From Inmirania thermothiophila (GTDB taxonomy: Bacteria > Pseudomonadota > Gammaproteobacteria > DSM-100275), in NCBI RefSeq assembly GCF_003751635.1, contig NZ_RJVI01000002.1:526528-590527 (forward strand): a stretch of 64,000 nucleotides of DNA, in the 5' to 3' direction. Below, one piece after another: positions 54,268 through 64,000 of this stretch (positions are counted from its first letter, which is position 1; every line of letters starts with the position of its first letter). The notes under the pieces were generated by a model. That model saw only the letters and a program-made list of their open reading frames with translations, did no database searches and had not been told where the DNA came from. The position numbers were made by a program, and so were the translations under genes.

Positions 54268-55593
54268 ATGAGCGCGCAAGTCCACGACATCGGCGGGTAC
54301 AAGTACCAGCCCGAGCTGGAGACCATGCCGCGGGAGAAGCTGGCCGCCCTGCAGCTCGAGCGGCTGCGCTGGACCCTGCGCCACGCCTACGACAACGTCC
54401 AGCACTTCCGGCGCCGCTTCGACGAGGCCGGGGTCAAGCCGGACGACCTCCGCACCCTGGAGGACATCCGCCACTTCCCGTTCACGGTGAAGGACGACCT
54501 CCGCGCGGCCTACCCGTTCGGCATGTTCGCGGTGCCGCGCGAGCAGGTGGTGCGGGTCCACGCCTCCTCCGGCACCACCGGCAAGCCCACCGTGGTGGGC
54601 TACACCCGCGACGACATCGACACCTGGGCCGACCTCATGGCGCGGACGCTCGCCGCCTGCGGCGCCCGCCCCGGCGACATCGTCCACAACGCCTACGGCT
54701 ACGGCCTCTTCACCGGCGGCCTCGGCGCCCACTACGGCGCCGAGCGCCTCGGCTGCACGGTGGTGCCCATGTCCGGCGGCAACACCGAGAAGCAGATCGT
54801 GCTGCTGCGCGACTTCGGCGCCCACGTCCTCTGCGCCACCCCGTCCTACGCCCTCAACATCGCCGAGGTGGCCGAGAAGGAGGGCATGGACCTGCGCGAG
54901 CTGCCGCTGCGCATCGGCGTCTTCGGCGCCGAGCCCTGGAGCGACAAGATGCGCGCCGAGCTCGACGAGCGCCTCGGCATCCGCGCCGTGGACATCTACG
55001 GCCTGTCCGAGATCCTCGGCCCCGGCGTGGCCTCCGAGTGCGTGGAGGCGCGCGCCGGCCTGCACGGCTGGGAGGACCACTTCCTGTTCGAGATCATCGA
55101 TCCCGAGACCGGCGAGCCCAGGCCCATGGGCGAGACCGGCGAGCTCGTGATCACGACGCTCACCAAGCAGGCCCTGCCCATGGTGCGCTACCGCACCCGC
55201 GACATCACGCGCCTGTCCGACGAGCCCTGCGCCTGCGGCCGCACCCACGTGCGCATCATGCGCGTGACCGGCCGCAGCGACGACATGCTCATCATCCGCG
55301 GCGTCAACGTCTATCCCTCGCAGGTGGAGTCGGTGCTGGTGGGGCTGCCCGGCATCGCCCCCCACTACCAGCTCGTGCTGCGCCGCGAGGGGGCCATGGA
55401 CAGCCTCACGGTGGAGGTGGAGGCGACCCCCGACACCCCGGAGTCGGGCTACGCCGAGATCGCCGGGCGCGTGCGCCACCAGATCAAGACCATGATCGGC
55501 GTCACCTGCGCCGTCGAGGTCAAGCGCCCGGGCGAGGTCCCGCGCTCCCAGGGCAAGGCGGTGCGCGTGCGCGACCTGCGCAGAGAGGGCTGA
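54268..55593 (+). CDS. paaK: Phenylacetate-CoA ligase (AMP-forming)
   Basis: A 441-residue adenylate-forming enzyme that makes phenylacetyl-CoA from phenylacetate, ATP and CoA. The ATP motif ASSGTTGKPTVVGYT lies at about 99-113; YGLSEILGPGVASEC and MLIIRGVNVYPSQVE are PaaK signatures. The length and sequence fit anaerobic and aerobic PaaK alike. It supplies the substrate of PadBCD encoded upstream in the same unit. GGGGGAGGAAG lies before the ATG. It is the last gene of the unit. Confidence 0.95.
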   Translation: MSAQVHDIGGYKYQPELETMPREKLAALQLERLRWTLRHAYDNVQHFRRRFDEAGVKPDDLRTLEDIRHFPFTVKDDLRAAYPFGMFAVPREQVVRVHASSGTTGKPTVVGYTRDDIDTWADLMARTLAACGARPGDIVHNAYGYGLFTGGLGAHYGAERLGCTVVPMSGGNTEKQIVLLRDFGAHVLCATPSYALNIAEVAEKEGMDLRELPLRIGVFGAEPWSDKMRAELDERLGIRAVDIYGLSEILGPGVASECVEARAGLHGWEDHFLFEIIDPETGEPRPMGETGELVITTLTKQALPMVRYRTRDITRLSDEPCACGRTHVRIMRVTGRSDDMLIIRGVNVYPSQVESVLVGLPGIAPHYQLVLRREGAMDSLTVEVEATPDTPESGYAEIAGRVRHQIKTMIGVTCAVEVKRPGEVPRSQGKAVRVRDLRREG

Positions 55594-55601
55594 CGCGGGC
55601 C

Positions 55602-55632
55602 GGGGGCCGCGCCCGTGCCGGCGCCGGCCCCC
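55602..55632 (+). terminator. Weak hairpin after paaK
   Basis: GGGGGCC (55602-55608) can pair with GGCCCCC (55626-55632) in a very GC-rich region; other pairings compete. No U-tract follows. It lies between the end of the pad/paaK unit and the convergent antiporter gene. Confidence 0.35.
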
Positions 55633-55732
55633 CACGCCCGGGCCCGCCCGCGGGCGTCCTCCGTGGCGACGAGGCCCTCACCGGGGCCCCGCGCGGCGGG
55701 CACCGGGCCCGGTGGGCGCCACCATGCTCCGG

Positions 55733-57397
55733 CTACGCCCGGGGCTGGTGGCGGCGGCGTACGCGGTTGACCCTGCGATCCGCCTCGCTGCGCTCCACGC
55801 CGGCCCGCACCAGGGCCTCCGCCGCAAGCTCCAGCCCCACCTCCAGCACCTCGGAGACCACCGCGTCGGCGCCGCGCGCCGCCAGCACCCGGCCCCACCG
55901 TGCGTCGTAGGCGCGCACCACCACCGGCACCCCGGGACAGCGCTGGCGGATCACGGCGAGGGCCGCCTCGACGTCGTCGGGCCGGTCCATGGTGAGCACG
56001 ATGGCGGGGGCCGAGGCCGCCCCCACGGCGCGAAGGACCTCAGGCCGCGCGGCGTCGCCGAAGTAGACCGGCAGCCCGCCCCGGCGCGCCTCGCGCACGC
56101 GGCCGCTGCGCCGGTCGAGACCGACCCACGGCACGCCGCCCTCCTGGAGCGCCTCGGCCGTGAGCGCCCCCACGCGCCCGAAGCCCGCCACCACTACGCG
56201 CCCGCCCGCGGCCATCTCCGCCGGCGGCACCTCGGCGACGCCCTCCAGCGCCCGCCGCAGGCGGCGCGCCGCCGCGGCCAGGAACGGCGTCACCACCATG
56301 CTCGAGGCCACCACCATGGCCAGCCCCTGCGCCAGCGCCGGCTCCATCACCCCCGCCTCCATGGCCACCGTCGCCAGCACGAGACCGAACTCGCCCCCCT
56401 GTCCCAGGAGCAGCGCGCCGCCCGCCGCCTCGCGCCACGACAGCCCGGCGGCGCGCATCAGGGGTGTCAGCAGCACTGCCTTCACCGCCACCAGCGCCCC
56501 AGTGGCTGCCAGCACCACCCCTCCGTGCCGCAGCAGCACCTCGCGTTCGAAGGACAGCCCCACGCCCATGAAGAACAGCCCCAGCAGCAGGCTGCGGTAG
56601 GGCTGGATCTCCGCCACCAGCTGATGGCGGAACTCCGACTCGGCCAGCAGCACGCCCGCGAGGAAGGCGCCGAGAGCCGCCGACAGCCCCGCCGCCTCCG
56701 TGAGATGGGCGCTGCCCGCCGTGATGAGCACGCCGAGCAGCGGCAGCAGTTCCGTCCCCCCGTGACTGGTCGCGAGCCGCAGCAGCGGATTGGCCACGTA
56801 GCGCCCCGCCAGCACCACCGCCCCCAGGGCGGCCGATGCCTCCAGGGCGGCGGCCCACCACGTCCCGCCCTCGTCCGGGGCGGCGCCGGCGCCGAGCATG
56901 GGGGCCAGGGCCACCAGCGGCACCACGGCGAGATCCTGGGCCAGCAGCACACCCAGCACCGCCTGCCCGAAGGGCAGCCCCAGCACCCCGTCCTCCCGCA
57001 GGATCTGCGCCACGAACGCGGTGGACGACAGCGCCAGCGCCGCTCCCACCACCGCCGCCGCCGGCCACGCCACGCCCGCCGCCACCGAGGCGCCCGCGAT
57101 GACACCCCCCGTCAGGAGCACCTGCGCGCTGCCGAGGCCGAAGACGTGGCCGCGCATCGCCCAGAGCCGTTCCGGTCGCAGGTCCAGACCGATGAGAAAC
57201 AGCAGCGCCACCACCCCGAGCTCGGCGAACGCCGCGATCTCCTCCGAGCGCGTCACCCACCCGAACCCCAGCGGCCCGGCGAGCGCACCGGCAGCGATGA
57301 AGCCGACGATAGCCCCCAGCCGGAGGCGCACCGCCACCGGCACCACCAGAGCTGCCAGCACGAACAGCGGCAGCAGATGGACGAAGCTCTCCGGCAT
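55733..57397 (-). CDS. CPA2 monovalent cation:proton antiporter with TrkA-N domain (KefB/KefC-like)
   Basis: A 554-residue protein with a membrane domain of about 12 segments (residues 1-385) and a C-terminal nucleotide-binding TrkA-N domain (about 398-530; RVVVAGFGRVGALTAEAL). LFLIGLDLRPERLW, ALSSTAFVAQIL and LLLGQGGEFGLVLA are Kef-family signatures. Such proteins exchange potassium or sodium for protons and can be gated by NAD(H) or glutathione adducts. It is a single gene, separated from the catabolic island by convergent orientation. Confidence 0.88.
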   Translation of the reverse strand: MPESFVHLLPLFVLAALVVPVAVRLRLGAIVGFIAAGALAGPLGFGWVTRSEEIAAFAELGVVALLFLIGLDLRPERLWAMRGHVFGLGSAQVLLTGGVIAGASVAAGVAWPAAAVVGAALALSSTAFVAQILREDGVLGLPFGQAVLGVLLAQDLAVVPLVALAPMLGAGAAPDEGGTWWAAALEASAALGAVVLAGRYVANPLLRLATSHGGTELLPLLGVLITAGSAHLTEAAGLSAALGAFLAGVLLAESEFRHQLVAEIQPYRSLLLGLFFMGVGLSFEREVLLRHGGVVLAATGALVAVKAVLLTPLMRAAGLSWREAAGGALLLGQGGEFGLVLATVAMEAGVMEPALAQGLAMVVASSMVVTPFLAAAARRLRRALEGVAEVPPAEMAAGGRVVVAGFGRVGALTAEALQEGGVPWVGLDRRSGRVREARRGGLPVYFGDAARPEVLRAVGAASAPAIVLTMDRPDDVEAALAVIRQRCPGVPVVVRAYDARWGRVLAARGADAVVSEVLEVGLELAAEALVRAGVERSEADRRVNRVRRRHQPRA

Positions 57398-57601
57398 CGA
57401 GGACCTCGGGCATCCGGCCCCGCCGGGATCGGTGTCCGGATCGGGGGTCGCGGCACACCGCCCGGGCGGGACCGCGACTTGCGGGTGCCGTCCAGTCTAC
57501 CCCACCCCGGCCCGCGGCCGGCGGTGCGTGCCGCCGGCCCGGTTCGCCGCTCCCGGCCTTCGACGTACAATGCGCGCGGTTTCCATGCCGACGGGGTGCC
57601 C

Positions 57602-58234
57602 ATGACCCGCCGCCTGCTCGATGGCTTCGCCCGCTTCCGGCGCGGGCTGTTCGACGCCGCGCCCGGGCGCGCCCGCGCTCTCGCGCAGGGACAGCAGCCC
57701 GCCTTCGCCGTGATCGCCTGCAGCGACGCCCGCGTCGATCCCGCCCTGCTTTTCGATGCCGGCCCGGGCGAGCTGTTCGTGATCCGTCACGTCGCCGCCC
57801 TGGTGCCGCCCCACGACGATCCGGCCGCCGACGCCCTCGGCGCCGCCCTCGAGGTGGCCGTGGAGACCCTCGGCGTCGGCGACCTCGTCGTGCTCGGCCA
57901 CGCCCGCTGCGCCGGCGTGGCGGCATGGGCCGGCGGCCGCGCATCGGGCCGCCTGGGGCAGTGGATGGCCCACGCCGACGCCGCACGCCGGACGGCAGGC
58001 TGCGGCGACGAGGCCGACCCCGCGTGCTGGGAGCGCGCCGTGGTGATGCTGTCGGTGGCGCGTCTCGCCGCCTACCCGGTCGTCGCCCACGCCCTGGCCG
58101 CAGGCAGGCTGCGCGTGCACGGCTGGCGCTACGATCTGGTCGACGGCCGGATCGAGACGCTGTCGCACCGCGCGGGAACCGGCACGACGGCGGCGGGATC
58201 GCAAACGTGCGGGCCGGGGCCCGCCCCGCCATGA
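57602..58234 (+). CDS. Beta-class carbonic anhydrase
   Basis: A 210-residue zinc enzyme that interconverts CO2 and bicarbonate. Zinc ligands and dyad are visible: C40 and D42 (CSDAR), H100 and C103 (LGHARCAG). The HVAALVPP segment replaces the more common NAGN...xxP of the family. The C-terminal ~20 residues are low-complexity. It lies 204 bases from the divergent antiporter gene and its stop is 20 bases before yejA. Bicarbonate supply for carboxylation or pH control is the general role. Confidence 0.88.
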   Translation: MTRRLLDGFARFRRGLFDAAPGRARALAQGQQPAFAVIACSDARVDPALLFDAGPGELFVIRHVAALVPPHDDPAADALGAALEVAVETLGVGDLVVLGHARCAGVAAWAGGRASGRLGQWMAHADAARRTAGCGDEADPACWERAVVMLSVARLAAYPVVAHALAAGRLRVHGWRYDLVDGRIETLSHRAGTGTTAAGSQTCGPGPAPP

Positions 58235-58254
58235 ACGCCAACGGGGGAAGCAAG

Positions 58255-60075
58255 ATGCGAGGCCGATTGCACGCGATGCTGTGGGCGGCGATGCTGTGGG
58301 CCTCGTCGCCCCTCGCCGCCGCCGAGCCGGTGCACGCACTGGCCATGTGGGGCCAGCCCAAGTACGGGGCCGGCTTCACCCACTTCGACTACGTCGACCC
58401 GAACGCCCCCAAGGGCGGCGACGTGCGGCTGGCCGAGATCGGAACCTTCGACAGCCTCAACCCCTTCATCCTCAAGGGCATCGCCCCGGCGGGCATCGGC
58501 ATGACCTTCGACACCCTCACGGTGGCCTCCGCCGACGAGCCCTTCACCCGCTACGGCCTGGTGGCCGAGAGCATGGAGCTCGCCCCCGACCGCTCCTGGA
58601 TCGTCTTCAACCTCCGGCCCGAGGCGCGCTTCCACGACGGCAGCCCCATCACCGCCGAGGATGTCGTCTTCACCTTCGAGACCCTGCGCACCAGGGGCCA
58701 CCCTTTCTACCGCGCCTATTACGCCAGCGTCGACCGCGCCGAGGTCCTCGGCCCGCGCCGCGTGCGCTTCGCCTTCAAGCCCGGCGCCAACCGCGAGCTG
58801 CCGCTCATCGTCGCGGAGCTCCCGGTGCTCTCGAAGCGCGACTGGCAGGGTCGCGACTTCACGAAGACGACCCTCCAGCCGATCCTCGGCAGCGGTCCCT
58901 ACCGCGTGAAAACGGTCGATCCCGGCCGCTCCGTCACCTATGAGCGCGTGCGCGACTACTGGGCGAAGGACCTCCCCGTCAACCGCGGACGCTTCAACTT
59001 CGACCGCATCCGCATCGACTACTATCGCGACACCACCGTGGCGCTTGAGGCCTTCAAGGCCGGCGAGTACGACTTCCGCGAGGAGAACGTGGCCAAGAAC
59101 TGGGCCACCGCCTACGACTTCCCCGCGCTGCGCCAGGGGCTGGTGAAGAAGGTGGAGATCCCGCACCGGCGTCCGGCCGGCATGCAGGGCTTCGTCTTCA
59201 ACACGCGGCGCTGGATGTTCCGCGACCGCCGCGTGCGCGAGGCCCTGGGCTACGCCTTCGACTTCGCGTGGACCAACCGCAACCTCTTCCACGGCGCCTA
59301 CACCCGCACCACGAGCTACTTCGCCAACTCCGAGCTCGCCGCCACGGGCACGCCGGGGCCGGAGGAGCTCGCCATCCTCGCGCGCTACCGCGGCCGCGTG
59401 CCCGAGGAGGTCTTCACCCGGCCCTACGCGCCCCCGCCCGGCGACCCGCAGGGCGACATCCGGGGGCAGCTCCGCACCGCCATGGGGCTTCTGCGCGCGG
59501 CCGGCTTCGATGTGCGCGACGGCCGCATGGTGGAGAGGGCCAGCGGCCGACCGTTCCGCTTCGAGATCCTTCTGGTCAACCCCAGCTTCGAGCGCATCGC
59601 CCTGCCCTTCGCGCGCAATCTGCGGCGGCTCGGCATCGAGGCGGGGGTGCGCACCGTCGATCCCACCCAGTACCAGAACCGGCTCCAGCAGTTCGACTTC
59701 GACATGACGGTGGCGGTCTTCCCGCAGTCGCTCTCGCCCGGCAACGAGCAGCGCGACTTCTGGACCTCGGCCGCCGCCGACACCCCCGGCAGCCGCAACC
59801 TCGCCGGCATCCGCGACCCGGTGGTGGACGAGCTGGTGGAGCTGCTCATCGCCGCTCCGGACCGCGCCAGCCTCGTCGCCCGCGCCCGCGCCCTCGACCG
59901 CGTGCTGCTGTGGGGCCACTACGTCATCCCCCACTGGCACCTGAACTACTTCCGCGTCGCCTACTGGGACCTCTTCGGCCGCCCCCCGGTGAACCCGCCC
60001 TACGCGCTCGCCTTCGACACCTGGTGGGTGGACCGGGCCAAGGCGGAGCGCATCGCCGCGGCGCGCACACGCTGA
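58255..60075 (+). CDS. yejA: Oligopeptide ABC importer substrate-binding protein (YejA-like)
   Basis: A 606-residue family 5 extracellular solute-binding protein with a signal peptide (about 1-26, SSPLAAAEP). The mature region includes [35 protein letters not shown], a YejA hallmark. In E. coli YejABEF imports peptides and microcin C. I chose ATG 58255 because GGGGGAAG precedes it. An ATG at 58231 overlaps the carbonic anhydrase stop but has no ribosome site. yejB follows after 13 bases. Confidence 0.92.
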   Translation: MRGRLHAMLWAAMLWASSPLAAAEPVHALAMWGQPKYGAGFTHFDYVDPNAPKGGDVRLAEIGTFDSLNPFILKGIAPAGIGMTFDTLTVASADEPFTRYGLVAESMELAPDRSWIVFNLRPEARFHDGSPITAEDVVFTFETLRTRGHPFYRAYYASVDRAEVLGPRRVRFAFKPGANRELPLIVAELPVLSKRDWQGRDFTKTTLQPILGSGPYRVKTVDPGRSVTYERVRDYWAKDLPVNRGRFNFDRIRIDYYRDTTVALEAFKAGEYDFREENVAKNWATAYDFPALRQGLVKKVEIPHRRPAGMQGFVFNTRRWMFRDRRVREALGYAFDFAWTNRNLFHGAYTRTTSYFANSELAATGTPGPEELAILARYRGRVPEEVFTRPYAPPPGDPQGDIRGQLRTAMGLLRAAGFDVRDGRMVERASGRPFRFEILLVNPSFERIALPFARNLRRLGIEAGVRTVDPTQYQNRLQQFDFDMTVAVFPQSLSPGNEQRDFWTSAAADTPGSRNLAGIRDPVVDELVELLIAAPDRASLVARARALDRVLLWGHYVIPHWHLNYFRVAYWDLFGRPPVNPPYALAFDTWWVDRAKAERIAAARTR

Positions 60076-60088
60076 CCCCACGGAGGCC

Positions 60089-61177
60089 ATGCGCGCCTAC
60101 ATCCTGCGCCGCCTGCTCCTCATGATCCCGACCCTGTTCGGGATCATGGTGCTGAACTTCCTCATCGTGCAGGCCGCCCCCGGCGGCCCCGTGGAACGCG
60201 TGCTCGCGCAGCTTCGCGGCCACGGGATCGAGGCCACGGCCCGCTTCGCGGGCAGCGCCGCCGGCGAGGCCGCATCCGCTCCCGCGGCGACGGAGGCGAG
60301 CCGCGGCGCCCGCGGGATCGATCCGGCGCTCGTACGCGAGCTCGAGCGCATGTACGGCTTCGACAAGCCCCCGCTCGAGCGCTTCCTCGACATGATGGGG
60401 AACTACCTCACCTTCGACTTCGGCACGAGCTTCTACCAGGACCGCACGGTGGTGGAGCTGGTCCTGGACAAGATGCCGGTCTCCATCTCCCTGGGGCTGT
60501 GGACGACGCTGCTGGTCTACCTCGTCTCGATCCCCCTCGGCATCGCCAAGGCGGTGCGCGACGGCTCGCGCTTCGACCTCTGGACCTCCAGCGTGATCAT
60601 CGTCGGCTACGCCGTGCCGAGCTTCCTCTTCGCCGTGCTGCTGGTGGTGCTCTTCGCCGGCGGCAGCTTCCTCGACTGGTTCCCGCTGCGCGGGCTGGTG
60701 AGCGAGAACTGGCACGAGCTCTCCTGGCCGGCGCGCATCGCCGACTACTTCTGGCACATCACCCTGCCGGTGCTGTCGATGGTCATCGGCGGCTTCGCGG
60801 GGCTGACCATGCTCACCAAGAACGCCTTCCTCGAGGAGATCCACAAGCACTACGTCCTCACCGCCCGCGCCAAGGGGCTCACCGAGCGGCGGGTGCTCTA
60901 CGGGCACGTCTTCCGCAACGCCATGCTGCTGGTGGTGGCGGGCTTTCCCTCGGCTTTCGTGGGCATCCTCTTCACCGGCTCGCTGCTCATCGAGGTGATC
61001 TTCTCCCTCGACGGGCTCGGGCTGCTCGGCTTCGAGGCCGCCATCAACCGCGACTACCCGGTGATGTTCGGCACCCTCTACTTCTTCACCCTGCTGGGGC
61101 TGGTGATGAACCTCGTGGGCGATCTCATGTACGTGCTGATCGACCCGCGCATCGACTTCGAGCGCCGGGAGGGCTGA
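60089..61177 (+). CDS. yejB: Oligopeptide ABC importer permease (YejB-like)
   Basis: A 362-residue permease. [36 protein letters not shown] opens the DppB/OppB fold, and [30 protein letters not shown] is the cytoplasmic EAA loop that contacts the ATPase. About six membrane segments are expected. An insertion of low complexity follows the first segment, as usual for YejB. Its stop overlaps the yejE ATG by one base. Confidence 0.92.
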   Translation: MRAYILRRLLLMIPTLFGIMVLNFLIVQAAPGGPVERVLAQLRGHGIEATARFAGSAAGEAASAPAATEASRGARGIDPALVRELERMYGFDKPPLERFLDMMGNYLTFDFGTSFYQDRTVVELVLDKMPVSISLGLWTTLLVYLVSIPLGIAKAVRDGSRFDLWTSSVIIVGYAVPSFLFAVLLVVLFAGGSFLDWFPLRGLVSENWHELSWPARIADYFWHITLPVLSMVIGGFAGLTMLTKNAFLEEIHKHYVLTARAKGLTERRVLYGHVFRNAMLLVVAGFPSAFVGILFTGSLLIEVIFSLDGLGLLGFEAAINRDYPVMFGTLYFFTLLGLVMNLVGDLMYVLIDPRIDFERREG

Positions 61178-62195
61178 TGGCGCTGAGCCCGCTCAACCGC
61201 CGCCGCCTGCTCGCCTTCCGCCGCAACCGCCGCGGCTGGTGGTCGCTGTGGATCTTCCTCGGCCTGTTCGGCCTGAGCCTCGGCGCCGAGCTGATCGCCA
61301 ACGACCGGCCGCTGCTGGTGCGCTACGAGGGCCGCTGGTACTTCCCGGTGTTCGTCCGCTACCCCGAGACCGTCTTCGGCGGCGACTTCCCCACCGAGAC
61401 CGACTACCGCGACCCCTGGATCCGCGAGCGCATCGAGGCCCGCGGCTGGATGCTGTGGCCCCCCGTGCGCTACCGCTACGACACCATCAACTACGCGCTG
61501 CCGGTGCCCGCCCCGGCGCCGCCCTCGCGCGAGAACTGGCTCGGCACCGACGACCAGGGCCGCGACGTGCTCGCCCGCCTCATCTACGGCTTCCGCATCT
61601 CGGTGCTGTTCGGCCTCGCCCTGACCCTCGCCAGCACCGTGATCGGGATCGCCGCGGGCGCCGTCCAGGGCTATCTCGGCGGCTGGGTGGACCTCCTCTT
61701 CCAGCGCTTCATCGAGATCTGGTCCGGGCTGCCGGTGCTGTACCTGCTGATCATCCTCGCCAGCATCGTCGAGCCCAACTTCTGGTGGCTGCTGGGCCTC
61801 ATGCTCGCCTTCTCGTGGATGACCCTGGTGGGGGTGGTGCGGGCCGAGTTCCTGCGCGCGCGCAACTTCGACTACGTGCGCGCCGCCCGCGCCCTCGGCG
61901 TCGGGCGCATCACCATCATGTTCCGCCATGTGCTGCCCAACGCCATGGTGGCGACCCTGACCTTCCTCCCTTTCGTCCTCAACAACGCCATCGTCACGCT
62001 GACCTCGCTGGACTTCCTCGGCTTCGGCCTGCCCCCGGGATCGCCCTCCCTGGGCGAGCTGCTCGCCCAGGGCAAGGCCAACCTCCAGGCCCCGTGGCTC
62101 GGCATCACCGCCTTCACGGTGCTGGCCGCGATGCTGAGCCTGCTCATCTTCATCGGCGAGGCCCTGCGCGACGCCTTCGATCCCAGGAAGACGCG

Positions 62196-62199
<4 letters not shown>
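61177..62199 (+). CDS. yejE: Oligopeptide ABC importer permease (YejE-like)
   Basis: A 340-residue permease with the long periplasmic insert after the first membrane segment that is typical of YejE (FPVFVRYPETVFGGDFPTETDYRDPWI). ENWLGTDDQGRDVLARLIYGFRIS and the EAA loop EFLRARNFDYVRAARALGVGRITI are conserved. The ATG at 61177 overlaps the yejB stop (TGATG). yejF overlaps its stop by 4 bases. Confidence 0.93.
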
Positions 62200-63797
<1,598 letters not shown>

Positions 63798-64000
63798 GTC
63801 GAGGACGCGCGGGAACCGGGCTCGCCGGCTCCGGCCACCCCACCACCGCTCGGAGGCTTGCGCCGCTCCCCGCACCCGGCGCTTCGCGCCCCCGCGTCCG
63901 CGGCGCCTCCTCGCGGCAGCCCTCGCTTAGGTCGAGGACGCGCGGGAACCGGGCTCGCCGGCTCCGGCCACCCCACCACCGCTCGGAGGCTTGCGCCGCT

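Overview
The window comes from a very GC-rich Gram-negative proteobacterium that can respire anaerobically. GC is about 70 % or more by eye. A beta- or gammaproteobacterium is most likely; I cannot place it closer. The evidence is the set of families present: ATP-dependent benzoyl-CoA reductase of the Thauera type, phenylacetyl-CoA:acceptor oxidoreductase, a multiheme cytochrome c, AcpH, KefB/C-type antiporter and YejABEF. I saw no rRNA or tRNA gene, insertion sequence, phage gene or CRISPR array. No gene-free stretch exceeds 300 bases.

Layout. Bases 1-5.6 kb hold unrelated genes: a SUMF1-like fragment, a five-heme cytochrome c, a YeeE/YedE transporter, L-serine dehydratase, a DUF302 protein, a broken bacterioferritin facing an intact bacterioferritin-associated ferredoxin, and a thioesterase. 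From 5.7 to 55.6 kb there is one large catabolic island for benzoate and phenylacetate/phenylalanine. (a) 12510 to 5667, leftward: paaG, paaH, 3-oxoadipyl-CoA-type thiolase, acpH, an aldehyde dehydrogenase and a class III CoA-transferase. (b) 12701-15835, rightward: boxC-boxB, the aerobic benzoyl-CoA epoxidation route. (c) 15991-24812, rightward: benzoate-CoA ligase, a two-subunit CoA-transferase, a complete branched-chain-amino-acid-type (LIV) ABC importer and a SMUG-type uracil-DNA glycosylase. (d) 36315 to 24822, leftward: had-oah-dch-bcrCBAD-ferredoxin, two GNAT acetyltransferases, an SDR, glutaryl-CoA dehydrogenase and a DUF4863 protein. (e) 36574-39659, rightward: korA-korB and a rubrerythrin-like protein. 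(f) 44976 to 39730, leftward: a second LIV importer plus a CBS-ACT protein. (g) 45616 to 45170, leftward: a thioesterase. (h) 45870-55593, rightward: a FlK-type thioesterase, padBCD, iorAB and phenylacetate-CoA ligase. From 55.7 kb on come a KefB/C-type antiporter, a carbonic anhydrase, the yejABEF peptide/oligopeptide importer and a 133-bp direct repeat that runs off the window edge.

How it fits together. Aromatic acids would enter through the two LIV importers and be activated by benzoate-CoA ligase or phenylacetate-CoA ligase. Phenylacetyl-CoA is oxidised by PadBCD to phenylglyoxylate, and IorAB may supply or consume aryl-2-oxoacids. Benzoyl-CoA is the hub. With oxygen it would go through BoxB and BoxC and then the paa-like beta-oxidation genes. 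Without oxygen it would go through BcrCBAD, powered by ferredoxin reduced by KorAB, then Dch, Had, Oah and GcdH. Units a, b, c, d, f, g and h each start beside a copy of a 16-bp palindrome (consensus ACGTTTACGTAAACGT; six copies, and unit e shares the had-side copy). This points to one trans-acting regulator, not encoded in the window, controlling the whole island.
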